The notes beneath the pieces are model-generated. The model was not told where the DNA came from. It did not search any database and saw nothing but the letters and a program-made list of their open reading frames with translations. From an uncultured Faecalibacterium sp. (lineage in GTDB: Bacteria; Bacillota; Clostridia; Oscillospirales; Ruminococcaceae): DNA of 64,000 nt. The position numbers were made by a program, and so were the translations under genes. Below, one piece after another: positions 25,538 to 33,448 of the stretch; position 1 is the first letter of the stretch, and the number at the start of each line of letters is the position of its first letter. The stretch lies in NCBI GenBank assembly GCA_944385995.1, contig CALWZL010000005.1, positions 1 to 64,000 of the forward strand, given 5' to 3'.

Positions 25538-26536
25538 TTACAGACAATCGCGGGTGGTGCCCCCCGGCTGATACCGGACCGGGAGACAGATCAGCGCCGG
25601 CAGGCTGGAGCGGTCGGTGCTGAGGAGCAGGTCCACCGCCGTCTGGGCCATCTGAGCAACCGGCTGGACGATGGTGGAACAATAAAAGTCATCGCTGTCA
25701 AAATGGTGGATGCCATCAAAACCGATCATCTGGACATCTTCCGGCACCCGCAGCCCCAGGGCTTTCAGCCGGTTCTGGATCTCGTAGCAGAGCCGGTCGG
25801 TGTTGCAGAAGATGCCGTCATAATCAAACACCCCGTCATGGGTGTGGGAGGCGAGAAAGGCTTCAAAAGGCGCAAAGCCGGCCTCATTGTGGAGGTAAAG
25901 AGAGTCAAATTCTATCTGCCGCTCCCGGCAGACCGCCTCAAACCCCATCCGGCGCTTGTCGGCTTCGCCGGCTACATTGGAGCCCTGCCGGAGGAACAGC
26001 AGTTTTTTGCAGCCCAGTTCCAACAGCTTTTGCGCGGCCAGCTGCCCCCCGCCAAAGTTGTCGGAGGCCACACAGAGGATTTCAGCCCGGAAATGCCGGT
26101 CGATGCTGACAAAGGGGAGCTGCGGGTCCACTTCCAGATTGGGGTTGTAGGTCAGGGCGATGATGCCATCCACCTTGTTTTGCTGCACCAGATCGATGCA
26201 CTGCTGTTCGGCGGTGTTGTCGTAATTGGTGATGGCGATGATGGTGCGGTAGCCCCGCTTCATCAGGGTGCCGATGATGGCGTCGGACAGACTGGCAAAA
26301 AAGGGATGGCGCAGGTTGGGCCAGATCAGGGCCACCGTGTTGGTCTTGTTGGTCTTGAGACCACGGGCGTAGTTGTTGACCTGATAGCCCAGCTTGCGGG
26401 CGGCCTCCTCAACCCGGAGACGGTACGCTTCTCCCACCGGGATATGATTGAATACTTTGGATACCGTGCCCAGCGCCACGCCGGCTTCGGCAGCGACATC
26501 TTTCATGGTGGGGGCGGCATTGGTCTTTTTCGTCAT
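25538..26536 (-). CDS. LacI-family regulator of the fructan locus
   Basis: A 332-residue LacI/GalR protein. The N-terminal helix-turn-helix is 'TMKDVAAEAGVALGTVSKVFN' and the hinge 'KLGYQVNNYARGLKTNKTNT' follows. The periplasmic-binding-type effector domain includes 'GIIALTYN', 'VSIDRHF' and 'DVQMIGFDGIHHF'. I chose the ATG at 26536 (GAGGAA seven bases upstream) over an upstream in-frame ATG that would precede the conserved domain by 17 residues. It is divergent from the importer/GH32/fructokinase operon and followed at 22 bases by the leftward membrane/GH32 set. Operator-like sites lie just upstream of itself and of the divergent operon, consistent with autoregulation and local control by a fructan-derived sugar (inferred). 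Confidence 0.9.
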   Translation of the reverse strand: MTKKTNAAPTMKDVAAEAGVALGTVSKVFNHIPVGEAYRLRVEEAARKLGYQVNNYARGLKTNKTNTVALIWPNLRHPFFASLSDAIIGTLMKRGYRTIIAITNYDNTAEQQCIDLVQQNKVDGIIALTYNPNLEVDPQLPFVSIDRHFRAEILCVASDNFGGGQLAAQKLLELGCKKLLFLRQGSNVAGEADKRRMGFEAVCRERQIEFDSLYLHNEAGFAPFEAFLASHTHDGVFDYDGIFCNTDRLCYEIQNRLKALGLRVPEDVQMIGFDGIHHFDSDDFYCSTIVQPVAQMAQTAVDLLLSTDRSSLPALICLPVRYQPGGTTRDCL

Positions 26537-26574
26537 AGGCGGATTCCTCACAGGCCGCAGGCGGGGAAACGATG

Positions 26575-26586
26575 TGGAACGTTTCA
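26575..26586. promoter_or_regulatory. LacI operator upstream of lacI
   Basis: TGGAACGTTTCA, one mismatch from the TGAAACGTTTCA palindrome, about 40 bases before the lacI start. It probably mediates autorepression. Confidence 0.65.
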
Positions 26587-26790
26587 TATGATTTCTATAA
26601 AGAAAAGGCTTTTGGAGAGCCCGCGGCGGTTTTTTCTTGATTCTTTGGCTTCATTATAGCGATTTCAGAGCAAAAAGTAAAGCGATTTTCATGAAACAGG
26701 CCGTGAAAAGCACTTTTTTGTGGGATGGCACAATCGGGGCCTCCCGCTTTTGTGCAATTCAGAAAAAAGCGGTTTGAACAAAAAATATCC

Positions 26791-26819
26791 TTGACAACAG
26801 AAAAAATCTGGGCTATCAT
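26791..26819 (+). promoter_or_regulatory. Promoter of the fructan import/hydrolysis operon
   Basis: TTGACA (26791-26796), a 17-base spacer, TATCAT (26814-26819). It is a near-consensus sigma-A promoter; the start is expected near 26826, just before the first operator. Confidence 0.85.
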
Positions 26820-26835
26820 AAGAGCAGCCCAAAGA

Positions 26836-26847
26836 TGTAACGTTTCA
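26836..26847. promoter_or_regulatory. LacI operator 1 in the operon leader
   Basis: TGTAACGTTTCA, directly after the predicted transcription start, a position where a bound repressor blocks clearance. It is the exact reverse complement of the site at 26895-26906. Confidence 0.75.
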
Positions 26848-26857
26848 CAAAGAAGCG

Positions 26858-26877
26858 CAGCCCGCAGAAGCGGGCTG
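26858..26877 (+). other. GC hairpin between the two operators
   Basis: CAGCCCGC (26858-26865), loop AGAA, GCGGGCTG (26870-26877). It is in the transcribed leader but has only a weak U run after it. It could be a 5' stabiliser or weak attenuator. Confidence 0.5.
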
Positions 26878-26894
26878 TGTTTCAAGACAAAATA

Positions 26895-26906
26895 TGAAAC
26901 GTTACA
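26895..26906. promoter_or_regulatory. LacI operator 2 in the operon leader
   Basis: TGAAACGTTACA, 59 bases centre-to-centre from operator 1 and its exact reverse complement. The spacing is compatible with co-operative binding or a small loop. Confidence 0.7.
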
Positions 26907-26998
26907 CGAACGAGTCCATAACCTGAAAGAAGGGAGGGAGTACACACTGTTGACTGTCCGCATCTCTGTGATTCTTTGAAAGGAAGTGAGGGAACATC

Positions 26999-27949
26999 AT
27001 GCGTTCCAAAGTACAAGCGAGCACAGTGGCCGTCCAGCCCCCTCTGAGGCGGCATCGTAAAGGGCTGGGCCAGCGCATTGCGGAAAACTGGCAGCTCTAC
27101 GCGCTGCTGTTGATCCCGGTGGCACTGACCTTTGTGTACAAGTACATCCCCATGTATGGCATCCAGATCGCGTTCCGGGACTATCGCGCATCCCGCGGCA
27201 TCTGGGGCAGCGAATGGGTGGGCCTGGAATGGTTTGAGCGGTTCTTCACCGCTCCCACCTGTGTCCGAATGATTAAGAATACCTTCCTGCTGGCCCTGTA
27301 CAGCCTGCTGTGGAGTTTCCCGATTCCCATTGTGCTGTCGCTGTGCATCAATCAGCTCCGGTTCAAGCGGTACAAACGGATTGTCCAGACCGTTCTCTAC
27401 GCGCCGCACTTCATCTCCATCATGGTGGTCTGCGGTATGATCCGGATTTTCCTCAGCCCGTCGGGCGGCCTCATCAACCTGCTGCTGGGCACCAGCGTGG
27501 ACTTCCTGACCGAGTCCTCGGCCTTCCGCACCATTTACATTGCCTCGGGCATCTGGCAGGACGCCGGCTGGGGCTGCATCATCTATCTGGCCACCCTGTC
27601 CAACGTGGATACCACCCTCTATGAGGCGGCCAAGGTGGACGGCGCATCGGTGTTCCAGCGGATTCTCCACATCGATGTGCCGGCCCTGATGCCCATGGTC
27701 ATCCTGAACCTGATTATGAGCGCCGGCAACCTGATGAATATCGGTTTTGAAAAGGTCTGGCTGCTCCAGACCGACCTGAACAAGGCCACTTCGGATGTCA
27801 TCGCGGTTTACGTCTACCAGCAGGGCATTGAAAATGCCAACTACAGCTATTCAACAGCCGTCGGCCTGTTCAATACGGCCATCAACCTGATTTTGCTGAT
27901 CGTCGTCAACAAGATTGCATCCAAGGCCTCGGATGTAGACTTTGTGTAA
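26999..27949 (+). CDS. Carbohydrate ABC transporter permease (LplB-like)
   Basis: A 316-residue permease of the CUT1 type. After a basic N-terminus, the first helix runs into 'LIPVALTFVYKYIPMYGIQIAFRDYRASRGI' (in part), the hallmark of LplB/YtcP-like Clostridia and Bacillus permeases. The EAA loop is near 'TLYEAAKVDGASVFQRILHIDVPALMP' (in part). It is the first gene of the operon, with GGAAGTGAGG before the ATG, and 12 bases separate it from the second permease. It would form the channel for fructo-oligosaccharides with the next gene product. No ATPase gene is present in the locus. Confidence 0.92.
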   Translation: MRSKVQASTVAVQPPLRRHRKGLGQRIAENWQLYALLLIPVALTFVYKYIPMYGIQIAFRDYRASRGIWGSEWVGLEWFERFFTAPTCVRMIKNTFLLALYSLLWSFPIPIVLSLCINQLRFKRYKRIVQTVLYAPHFISIMVVCGMIRIFLSPSGGLINLLLGTSVDFLTESSAFRTIYIASGIWQDAGWGCIIYLATLSNVDTTLYEAAKVDGASVFQRILHIDVPALMPMVILNLIMSAGNLMNIGFEKVWLLQTDLNKATSDVIAVYVYQQGIENANYSYSTAVGLFNTAINLILLIVVNKIASKASDVDFV

Positions 27950-27961
27950 GGAGGTCGCAGC

Positions 27962-28858
27962 ATGGAAACGAGAAAACCTCACAGCATGTCGGATAAGGCC
28001 AGCGACGTAGTCCTGGTGCTCATTACCGCCGTGGTCATGTTCCTGGTGGCCTACCCGCTGTATTACGTCCTGGTGGCGTCCTTCTCCAACCCCTACGATG
28101 TCTACGCCGGCAAGACCTTTTTGTTCCCCAGTGAGTTCAGCCTGAAAGGCTATGCAGCCGTCTTTGCCGACGACAACATCTTCACCGGCTACCTGAACTC
28201 CATCAAATATACCATCATCGGCACCATTTTCTCGGTGGTGATGCTGTATATCACCGCTTACCCCCTGTCCCAGCGGAATCTTCCCGGCCGCAAATGGCTC
28301 AGCCTCTTCTTAATTTTCACCATGTACTTTGGCGGCGGCCTGGTCCCCACCTACCTGGTGGTCAAGGAGACCGGCCTCATCAACAGCATGTGGGCCCTGT
28401 TCCTGCCCGGCGGCGTGGGCGTGGGCAACATGATTATCGTCCGCAACTACTTCCAGAACAGCATCCCCCACGACCTGATCGAGGCCTCGGAGATCGACGG
28501 CTGCTCCAAGATGCGCACCTTCCTCAGCATCATCATCCCCCTGTCCAAGCCCATCATGGCGGTGATGGTGGTGTTCAGCATGGTGGCCTACTGGAACGAC
28601 TGGTTCACCGCCCTGATTTACCTGACCGGCAGCGACAAGGCGCCTCTGCCCCTGGTGCTGCGGAACGTCCTGATTAAGAGCTCGGCCAGCGCCAGCCAGG
28701 CCAGCACCATTTCGGGCGGCTATGCTGAACTGAACCAGCTGACCGAAATGATCAAGTTCTCGTCCATTGTGGTGGCAGCCGCCCCCATGCTGATCGTCTA
28801 TCCCTTCGTCCAGAAATACTTTGAAAAGGGCTTTATGGCCGGCGCCGTCAAGGGCTGA
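27962..28858 (+). CDS. Carbohydrate ABC transporter permease (LplC-like)
   Basis: A 298-residue CUT1 permease, second half of the channel. Six predicted helices; 'MFLVAYPLYYVLVASFSNPYDV' (in part) at the start, 'GGLVPTYLVVKETGLINS' in the middle, and EAA loop 'IPHDLIEASEIDGCSKMRTFLSIIIPLSKP' (in part). It follows the first permease by 12 bases with AAGGAGG and precedes the binding protein by 39 bases. Confidence 0.92.
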   Translation: METRKPHSMSDKASDVVLVLITAVVMFLVAYPLYYVLVASFSNPYDVYAGKTFLFPSEFSLKGYAAVFADDNIFTGYLNSIKYTIIGTIFSVVMLYITAYPLSQRNLPGRKWLSLFLIFTMYFGGGLVPTYLVVKETGLINSMWALFLPGGVGVGNMIIVRNYFQNSIPHDLIEASEIDGCSKMRTFLSIIIPLSKPIMAVMVVFSMVAYWNDWFTALIYLTGSDKAPLPLVLRNVLIKSSASASQASTISGGYAELNQLTEMIKFSSIVVAAAPMLIVYPFVQKYFEKGFMAGAVKG

Positions 28859-28897
28859 GCCATCCCTCAAACGCAAGAAGAAAAGGAGAAAACTGCT

Positions 28898-30565
28898 ATG
28901 AGAAGAAGAACCTTCATCAAGGGCGCTGCTTTTGCAGCTGCCGTCGCCGCTGCTTCTGCCCTGACCGGCTGCGGCGGGTCCAAGACCAACGCCCCGGAAG
29001 CCAATGAGGAGGGCGTGATCGAGAGCACGGACCAGACCGAATTCACCATCATCGGCGGCCAGTCGGCCCTGTCGCCCGGCTATGCTGACAACCAGGTCCT
29101 AAACGAGATGCAGGAGAACGCCGGCATTTCCATCGAGTGGAACACCATGAGCGACTCCCTGGCGGAACAGGTCAACATTCGGATTGCAGGCGGCGACCTG
29201 CCGGATGCCTTCATGGGTGTTGGCTTCTCCAACTACGACCTGACCAACTACGGCGAAGACGGCACCTTCATCAACCTGGACCCCTACATCACCCCCGACA
29301 TCATGCCCAACCTGTCGGCCATTCTGGAGGCGCATCCCAATATCCGCTCGGCCATCACCATGAGCGACGGCTGCATCTACGGCCTGCCCGCCGCCGAGCA
29401 GATGGGCACCGCCGGCATCGGCAAGGAAGAGGACTACTCGATCTACACCATTCCCCAGTTCTCGATGATCAACAAGGCCTGGCTGGACGATCTGGGTCTG
29501 GCGGTTCCCACCACCCTGGAGGAGCTGCACACCGCTCTGAAGGCCTTCAAGGACAATGACATGAGCCACAAGTTCTATGGCAACGACGCCGGCACCACCA
29601 TTCCCATGTCCACCGGCTTTGACCAGTGGTGCTGGGGCCAGAACATCTTCTATGCCGGCTTTGGCTTCACCAACTGGCCCAATGATGTCTGCAACGACCT
29701 GGTCCTCCAGGGCGACGGCACCATCAAGTTCATGTGCGTGGACGACAAGTACCGGGAGGCCGTGACCTACTTCCACGACTGGTACGCCGAGGGCCTGATG
29801 GATGTGGAGATGTTCTCCCAGTCGGATACCCAGCTGATGTCCAAGTGCCAGCAGGGCTGGGTGGGTGTGTCCACCTGGTGGTACATTGATGAGCTGATGG
29901 GCGACTACGCCAAGGACTATGTGTTCCTGCCGGTTCTGGCCGGCCCCGACGGCACCAAGAACGTCACCGTCCGCACCGGCGGCGGCACCAATTCGGGCCA
30001 GCTGTCCATCACCTCGGTCTGCCAGAGCCCCATCAACCTGCTGAAGTTCTTCGACCAGTGGTACACCGGCGAAAACGTCATGCAGCTGCAATACGGTCCC
30101 ATCGGCGTTTACTTCACCGACCAGGACGAGAACGGCGTCTGGAACTCCATCACCGATGAAGAGGCCCAGGCCCAGTTCGGCAAGAGCGCCGGCGAGCTGA
30201 AGGGCGAGTATGAGGTGGCCGGTCCCAAACTGATTCTCTCCGAGTACTACGAGGAGAACTTCCACATGGAGGACCGCGCTGTCGAGCGTCTGAACGACCT
30301 GTACGACTACTGGCTGCCCCAGGTCACCGATACCAGTGTCTACCCGGTGGACTGCGTCTTTACCATTGACGAACTGGACACCATCGACCGGTACAAGTCC
30401 GACTTCGAGAGCATGGTTTCGGAGCAGGAGGGCCTGTGGATTCGGGACGGCGGCCCCACCGATGAGGAGTGGGAGTCCTACAAGCAGATGCTGAGCGACA
30501 CCTGCGGCATGGATGACCTGCTGAAAGTCTATCAGGACGCCTACGCCCGCTACACCGAGGCCTAA
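28898..30565 (+). CDS. Carbohydrate ABC transporter solute-binding lipoprotein (LplA-like)
   Basis: A 555-residue family-1 solute-binding protein of the large LplA type. 'MRRRTFIKGA', an Ala-rich core and lipobox 'LTGC' (C25) show a lipid-anchored surface protein; the R-R-R-x-F-I start resembles a twin-arginine signal. 'DLPDAFMGVGFSNYDLTNYGEDGTFINLDPYI' (in part) is the typical early core block. It should bind the fructo-oligosaccharides released by the surface GH32. AAAGGAG lies ten bases before the ATG. An mRNA hairpin follows its stop. Confidence 0.92.
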   Translation: MRRRTFIKGAAFAAAVAAASALTGCGGSKTNAPEANEEGVIESTDQTEFTIIGGQSALSPGYADNQVLNEMQENAGISIEWNTMSDSLAEQVNIRIAGGDLPDAFMGVGFSNYDLTNYGEDGTFINLDPYITPDIMPNLSAILEAHPNIRSAITMSDGCIYGLPAAEQMGTAGIGKEEDYSIYTIPQFSMINKAWLDDLGLAVPTTLEELHTALKAFKDNDMSHKFYGNDAGTTIPMSTGFDQWCWGQNIFYAGFGFTNWPNDVCNDLVLQGDGTIKFMCVDDKYREAVTYFHDWYAEGLMDVEMFSQSDTQLMSKCQQGWVGVSTWWYIDELMGDYAKDYVFLPVLAGPDGTKNVTVRTGGGTNSGQLSITSVCQSPINLLKFFDQWYTGENVMQLQYGPIGVYFTDQDENGVWNSITDEEAQAQFGKSAGELKGEYEVAGPKLILSEYYEENFHMEDRAVERLNDLYDYWLPQVTDTSVYPVDCVFTIDELDTIDRYKSDFESMVSEQEGLWIRDGGPTDEEWESYKQMLSDTCGMDDLLKVYQDAYARYTEA

Positions 30566-30608
30566 ACAAACAGCTATTCTCCGCGCTTCTCCTTCCCATT
30601 TCACTGGC

Positions 30609-30638
30609 GCCCTGTCCCGCCGCGCAGCGGGGCAGGGC
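30609..30638 (+). other. Intercistronic hairpin between binding protein and GH32 genes
   Basis: GCCCTGTCCCGC (30609-30620) with GCGGGGCAGGGC (30627-30638), a 12-base stem with one G-U pair. There is no U tract, so it is probably a 3' stabiliser that keeps the upstream message more abundant. Confidence 0.6.
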
Positions 30639-30687
30639 AGGGGGAAGACGCGTACAATTTGACAACCATCATCCGGGAGGACTCTCC

Positions 30688-32196
30688 ATGATCAGTGAGA
30701 CATTACAGCGCGCACGCGATTTTGAGACGCAGTATGCAGCCTATATTCCCCAGGCTGATCGCCCGGCCTTCCATGTGACGGGAGCGGTGGGCTGGATCAA
30801 TGATCCCAACGGCTTTTCCTGCTACAAGGGAGAGTACCATCTGTTTTACCAATACCACCCCTACACCACCAACTGGGGCCCCATGCACTGGGGTCATGTA
30901 AAGACCAGGGATTTCATCCGCTGGGAGCGGCTGCCGGCGGCGATGGCCCCTGACACCGAAGCCGACCGGGATGGATGCTTTTCGGGCAGTGCGCTGGAAT
31001 TGACCGACGGCCGTCAGATGCTGGTGTACACCGGCGTCTACAAGATCCGGCGGACAGATGGGCAGATCGAGGAATTGCAGCAGCAGTGCGTGGCCTTCGG
31101 GGACGGGGTCAACTACGAAAAATACCCCGGCAACCCGATTCTGGACGGGAGCGACCTGCCGGAAGGGGGGAGCGTGCTGGACTTCCGAGACCCGAAAGTC
31201 TGGCAGGACCCGGATGGTACCTTTTATATGGTGGCAGGCAACCGGACCCCGGACGGCAGCGGCGCCATTCGGCTGTTCACAAGCTCCAACGGCACCCGCT
31301 GGACCTATGCCTGTACCCTGGATGCCAGCCACAACGAATATGGACGGATGTGGGAATGCCCCGACTTTTTCCCGCTGGACGGAAAACAGGTGCTGCTGGT
31401 CAGCCCCCAGGAGATGACCGCCGCCGGCCTGGAATTTCATGCGGGATTTGGCTCCATCGCCCTGCTGGGCAGCTATGACCCGGAGGCCCGGCGGTTTGAG
31501 CGGGAACGGGTCCAGTCCATCGATTACGGCACCGATTTTTATGCGCCCCAGACCCTCCAGAGTTATGACGGCCGCCGGATCATGATTGCATGGATGCAGA
31601 ACTGGGCCACCACCGGCTGCCAGCCTCACGGAACCCGCTGGTTTGGTCAGATGACCCTGCCGCGGGAATTGACGCTGCGGAATGGCCGTCTGATTCAAAA
31701 CCCGGTGCGGGAGCTGGAAGCCTATCGCGGCCATAAAATCCGTTACAAAGACCTGCTGGTAACCAGTGAAACCAACCTGAGCGGGGTGTCGGGCCGGCTG
31801 ATGGATCTGACGGTGACGGTCCGCCCGGTGGCCGGACGGCCCTCTTACCAGGCGTTCAAGCTCCATCTGGCCAAGGACGGCCAGCGGGAGACGTTGATCC
31901 GCTACAAAGTCAGCAACAGCACCCTTCGGCTGGACCGCACCCACAGCGGTTTCCCCTATGATATCGTCAATGTCCGGGATTTCCCGGTCCGTCCCCGGGA
32001 CGGCGAGATCAAGCTGCGGATTGTCATGGACCGCTACAGCCTGGAAGTCTTTGTCAACGACGGGGAACAGGCGGCCAGCATGGTGATTTATACCCCGCTG
32101 TCGGCCCGGGATATCAGTTTTGAAGTGGTGGAAGGGGCCGCCTACATCGACGTGGAACAGTACAGCCTGAATTTTGGGCAGGAGGATGCAGAATGA
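30688..32196 (+). CDS. Cytosolic GH32 beta-fructosidase (sucrose-6-phosphate hydrolase/levanase type)
   Basis: A 502-residue GH32 enzyme without signal peptide. All three catalytic acids are canonical: D39 in W-I-N-D-P-N-G (nucleophile), D168 in F-R-D-P (transition-state stabiliser) and E223 in W-E-C-P-D (acid/base). The C-terminal beta-sandwich runs from about residue 340. It would release fructose (and glucose from sucrose ends) from imported oligosaccharides. Because the locus imports by ABC transporter, not PTS, the substrate is probably unphosphorylated. It overlaps the fructokinase gene by four bases (ATGA), coupling hydrolysis and phosphorylation. Confidence 0.93.
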   Translation: MISETLQRARDFETQYAAYIPQADRPAFHVTGAVGWINDPNGFSCYKGEYHLFYQYHPYTTNWGPMHWGHVKTRDFIRWERLPAAMAPDTEADRDGCFSGSALELTDGRQMLVYTGVYKIRRTDGQIEELQQQCVAFGDGVNYEKYPGNPILDGSDLPEGGSVLDFRDPKVWQDPDGTFYMVAGNRTPDGSGAIRLFTSSNGTRWTYACTLDASHNEYGRMWECPDFFPLDGKQVLLVSPQEMTAAGLEFHAGFGSIALLGSYDPEARRFERERVQSIDYGTDFYAPQTLQSYDGRRIMIAWMQNWATTGCQPHGTRWFGQMTLPRELTLRNGRLIQNPVRELEAYRGHKIRYKDLLVTSETNLSGVSGRLMDLTVTVRPVAGRPSYQAFKLHLAKDGQRETLIRYKVSNSTLRLDRTHSGFPYDIVNVRDFPVRPRDGEIKLRIVMDRYSLEVFVNDGEQAASMVIYTPLSARDISFEVVEGAAYIDVEQYSLNFGQEDAE

Positions 32197-33185
32197 GCCA
32201 GAAAGCATTTGACGTGGCAGCCCTGGGAGAACTGCTGATCGATTTCACCCAGAACGGCCTCAGCCAGCAGGGCAACAATCTCTTTGAGGCCAATCCCGGC
32301 GGCGCCCCCTGCAACGTGCTGGCCATGCTGCGGAAGCTGGATAAGCGCTGTGCCTTCATCGGGAAGGTGGGTCAGGATGCGTTCGGCCATCAGCTGGCCC
32401 AGGTGGTCCAGGAGGCGGGCATCGACACCCGGGCCCTCCGGTTTGACCCGGAGATTCCCACCACCCTGGCCATTGTCCAGACCCTGCCGGGAGGCGACCG
32501 GGATTTCAGTTTTTACCGCAAGCCCGGCGCCGACGCCAACCTCACCGTGTCCGATTTGGACCAGGCACTTTTGCAGGACTGCCGGATCTTCCACTTCGGC
32601 ACCCTGTCCCTGACCGGCGAGCCCTGCCGTACTGCGACCCAAACAGCTGTCCGGCTGGCCCGTGCGTCCGGCGCTCTCATCTCTTTTGACCCCAACCTGC
32701 GGGAACCTCTCTGGAACAGCCTGGAGGAGGCCCGGGCCCAGATTGCCTGGGGTCTGAGCCAGTGCGACATCCTGAAAATTGCCGACAATGAGCTTGCGTT
32801 CATGACCGGCCAGCAGGATTTCGCACAGGGCGCGGCGATTTTGCAGCGCCAGTACCCCAACATCCGCCTGTTGAACGTGACGGCAGGGGCCGCGGGAAGC
32901 TATGCCTTCTATGGCAGCCTGCATACCTTTCAGCCCGGCTGTACGTTGGGCGGTGTCATTGAGACCACCGGGGCAGGGGATACCTTCTGCGCCAGCGTCC
33001 TGAATTTTGTGCTGGAACACGGCCTGGACGGCCTGACGGTCCAGGATTTGAACCAGATGCTCCGCTTTGCCAATGCGGCGGCGTACCTGGTCACCACCAA
33101 AAAGGGTGCCATCCGCTCGATGCCGGAGCGTGAGACGGTGGAGGACACCATTCGCAGAGAAGAGCAGCGTCACAATATCCTGTAA
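32193..33185 (+). CDS. PfkB-family fructokinase
   Basis: A 330-residue ribokinase-fold sugar kinase, fructose to fructose-6-phosphate. It begins 'FDVAALGELLIDFTQNG', has the PfkB signature 1 'NPGGAPCNVLAML' (near 34-46) and signature 2 'ETTGAGDTFCASVL' with catalytic base D263. It is the last gene of the operon, overlaps the GH32 gene by four bases and is followed by a strong terminator. Fructokinase is assigned from context plus the 'GGAPCNVL' subfamily form. Confidence 0.93.
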   Translation: MSQKAFDVAALGELLIDFTQNGLSQQGNNLFEANPGGAPCNVLAMLRKLDKRCAFIGKVGQDAFGHQLAQVVQEAGIDTRALRFDPEIPTTLAIVQTLPGGDRDFSFYRKPGADANLTVSDLDQALLQDCRIFHFGTLSLTGEPCRTATQTAVRLARASGALISFDPNLREPLWNSLEEARAQIAWGLSQCDILKIADNELAFMTGQQDFAQGAAILQRQYPNIRLLNVTAGAAGSYAFYGSLHTFQPGCTLGGVIETTGAGDTFCASVLNFVLEHGLDGLTVQDLNQMLRFANAAAYLVTTKKGAIRSMPERETVEDTIRREEQRHNIL

Positions 33186-33210
33186 ATCCGGCAGAATCTT
33201 ATGTTCCGGG

Positions 33211-33250
33211 GCGCCGCAGTGTTGCGTTTTGACACACTGCGGCGCTTTTG
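33211..33250 (+). terminator. Terminator of the fructan operon
   Basis: Perfect 11-base arms GCGCCGCAGTG (33211-33221) and CACTGCGGCGC (33235-33245), then TTTTGTTTTG. Confidence 0.9.
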
Positions 33251-33396
33251 TTTTGCCTTTGCGGGATACAAAGAAAATTCATGGATTCCGACGAGATGCC
33301 GTTTTTCAGAATGCAGCATGGACAAGGCGTTGAGACGGGATGCGGGCTCTGTGGATGTATACACAACAGCCTATAGAAAAGCCGCCCGAAACCTGT

Positions 33397-33402
33397 TATA
33401 AT
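33397..33402 (+). promoter_or_regulatory. Extended -10 box for the AraC-GH39 gene
   Basis: TATAAT with TG one base upstream, 46 bases before the start codon. No good -35 is visible, which fits an extended -10 or activator-dependent promoter. Confidence 0.5.
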
Positions 33403-33448
33403 AAGTATAATTTCGATCGGTTCACTTGGAATTGGGAGGCAGACAGCA

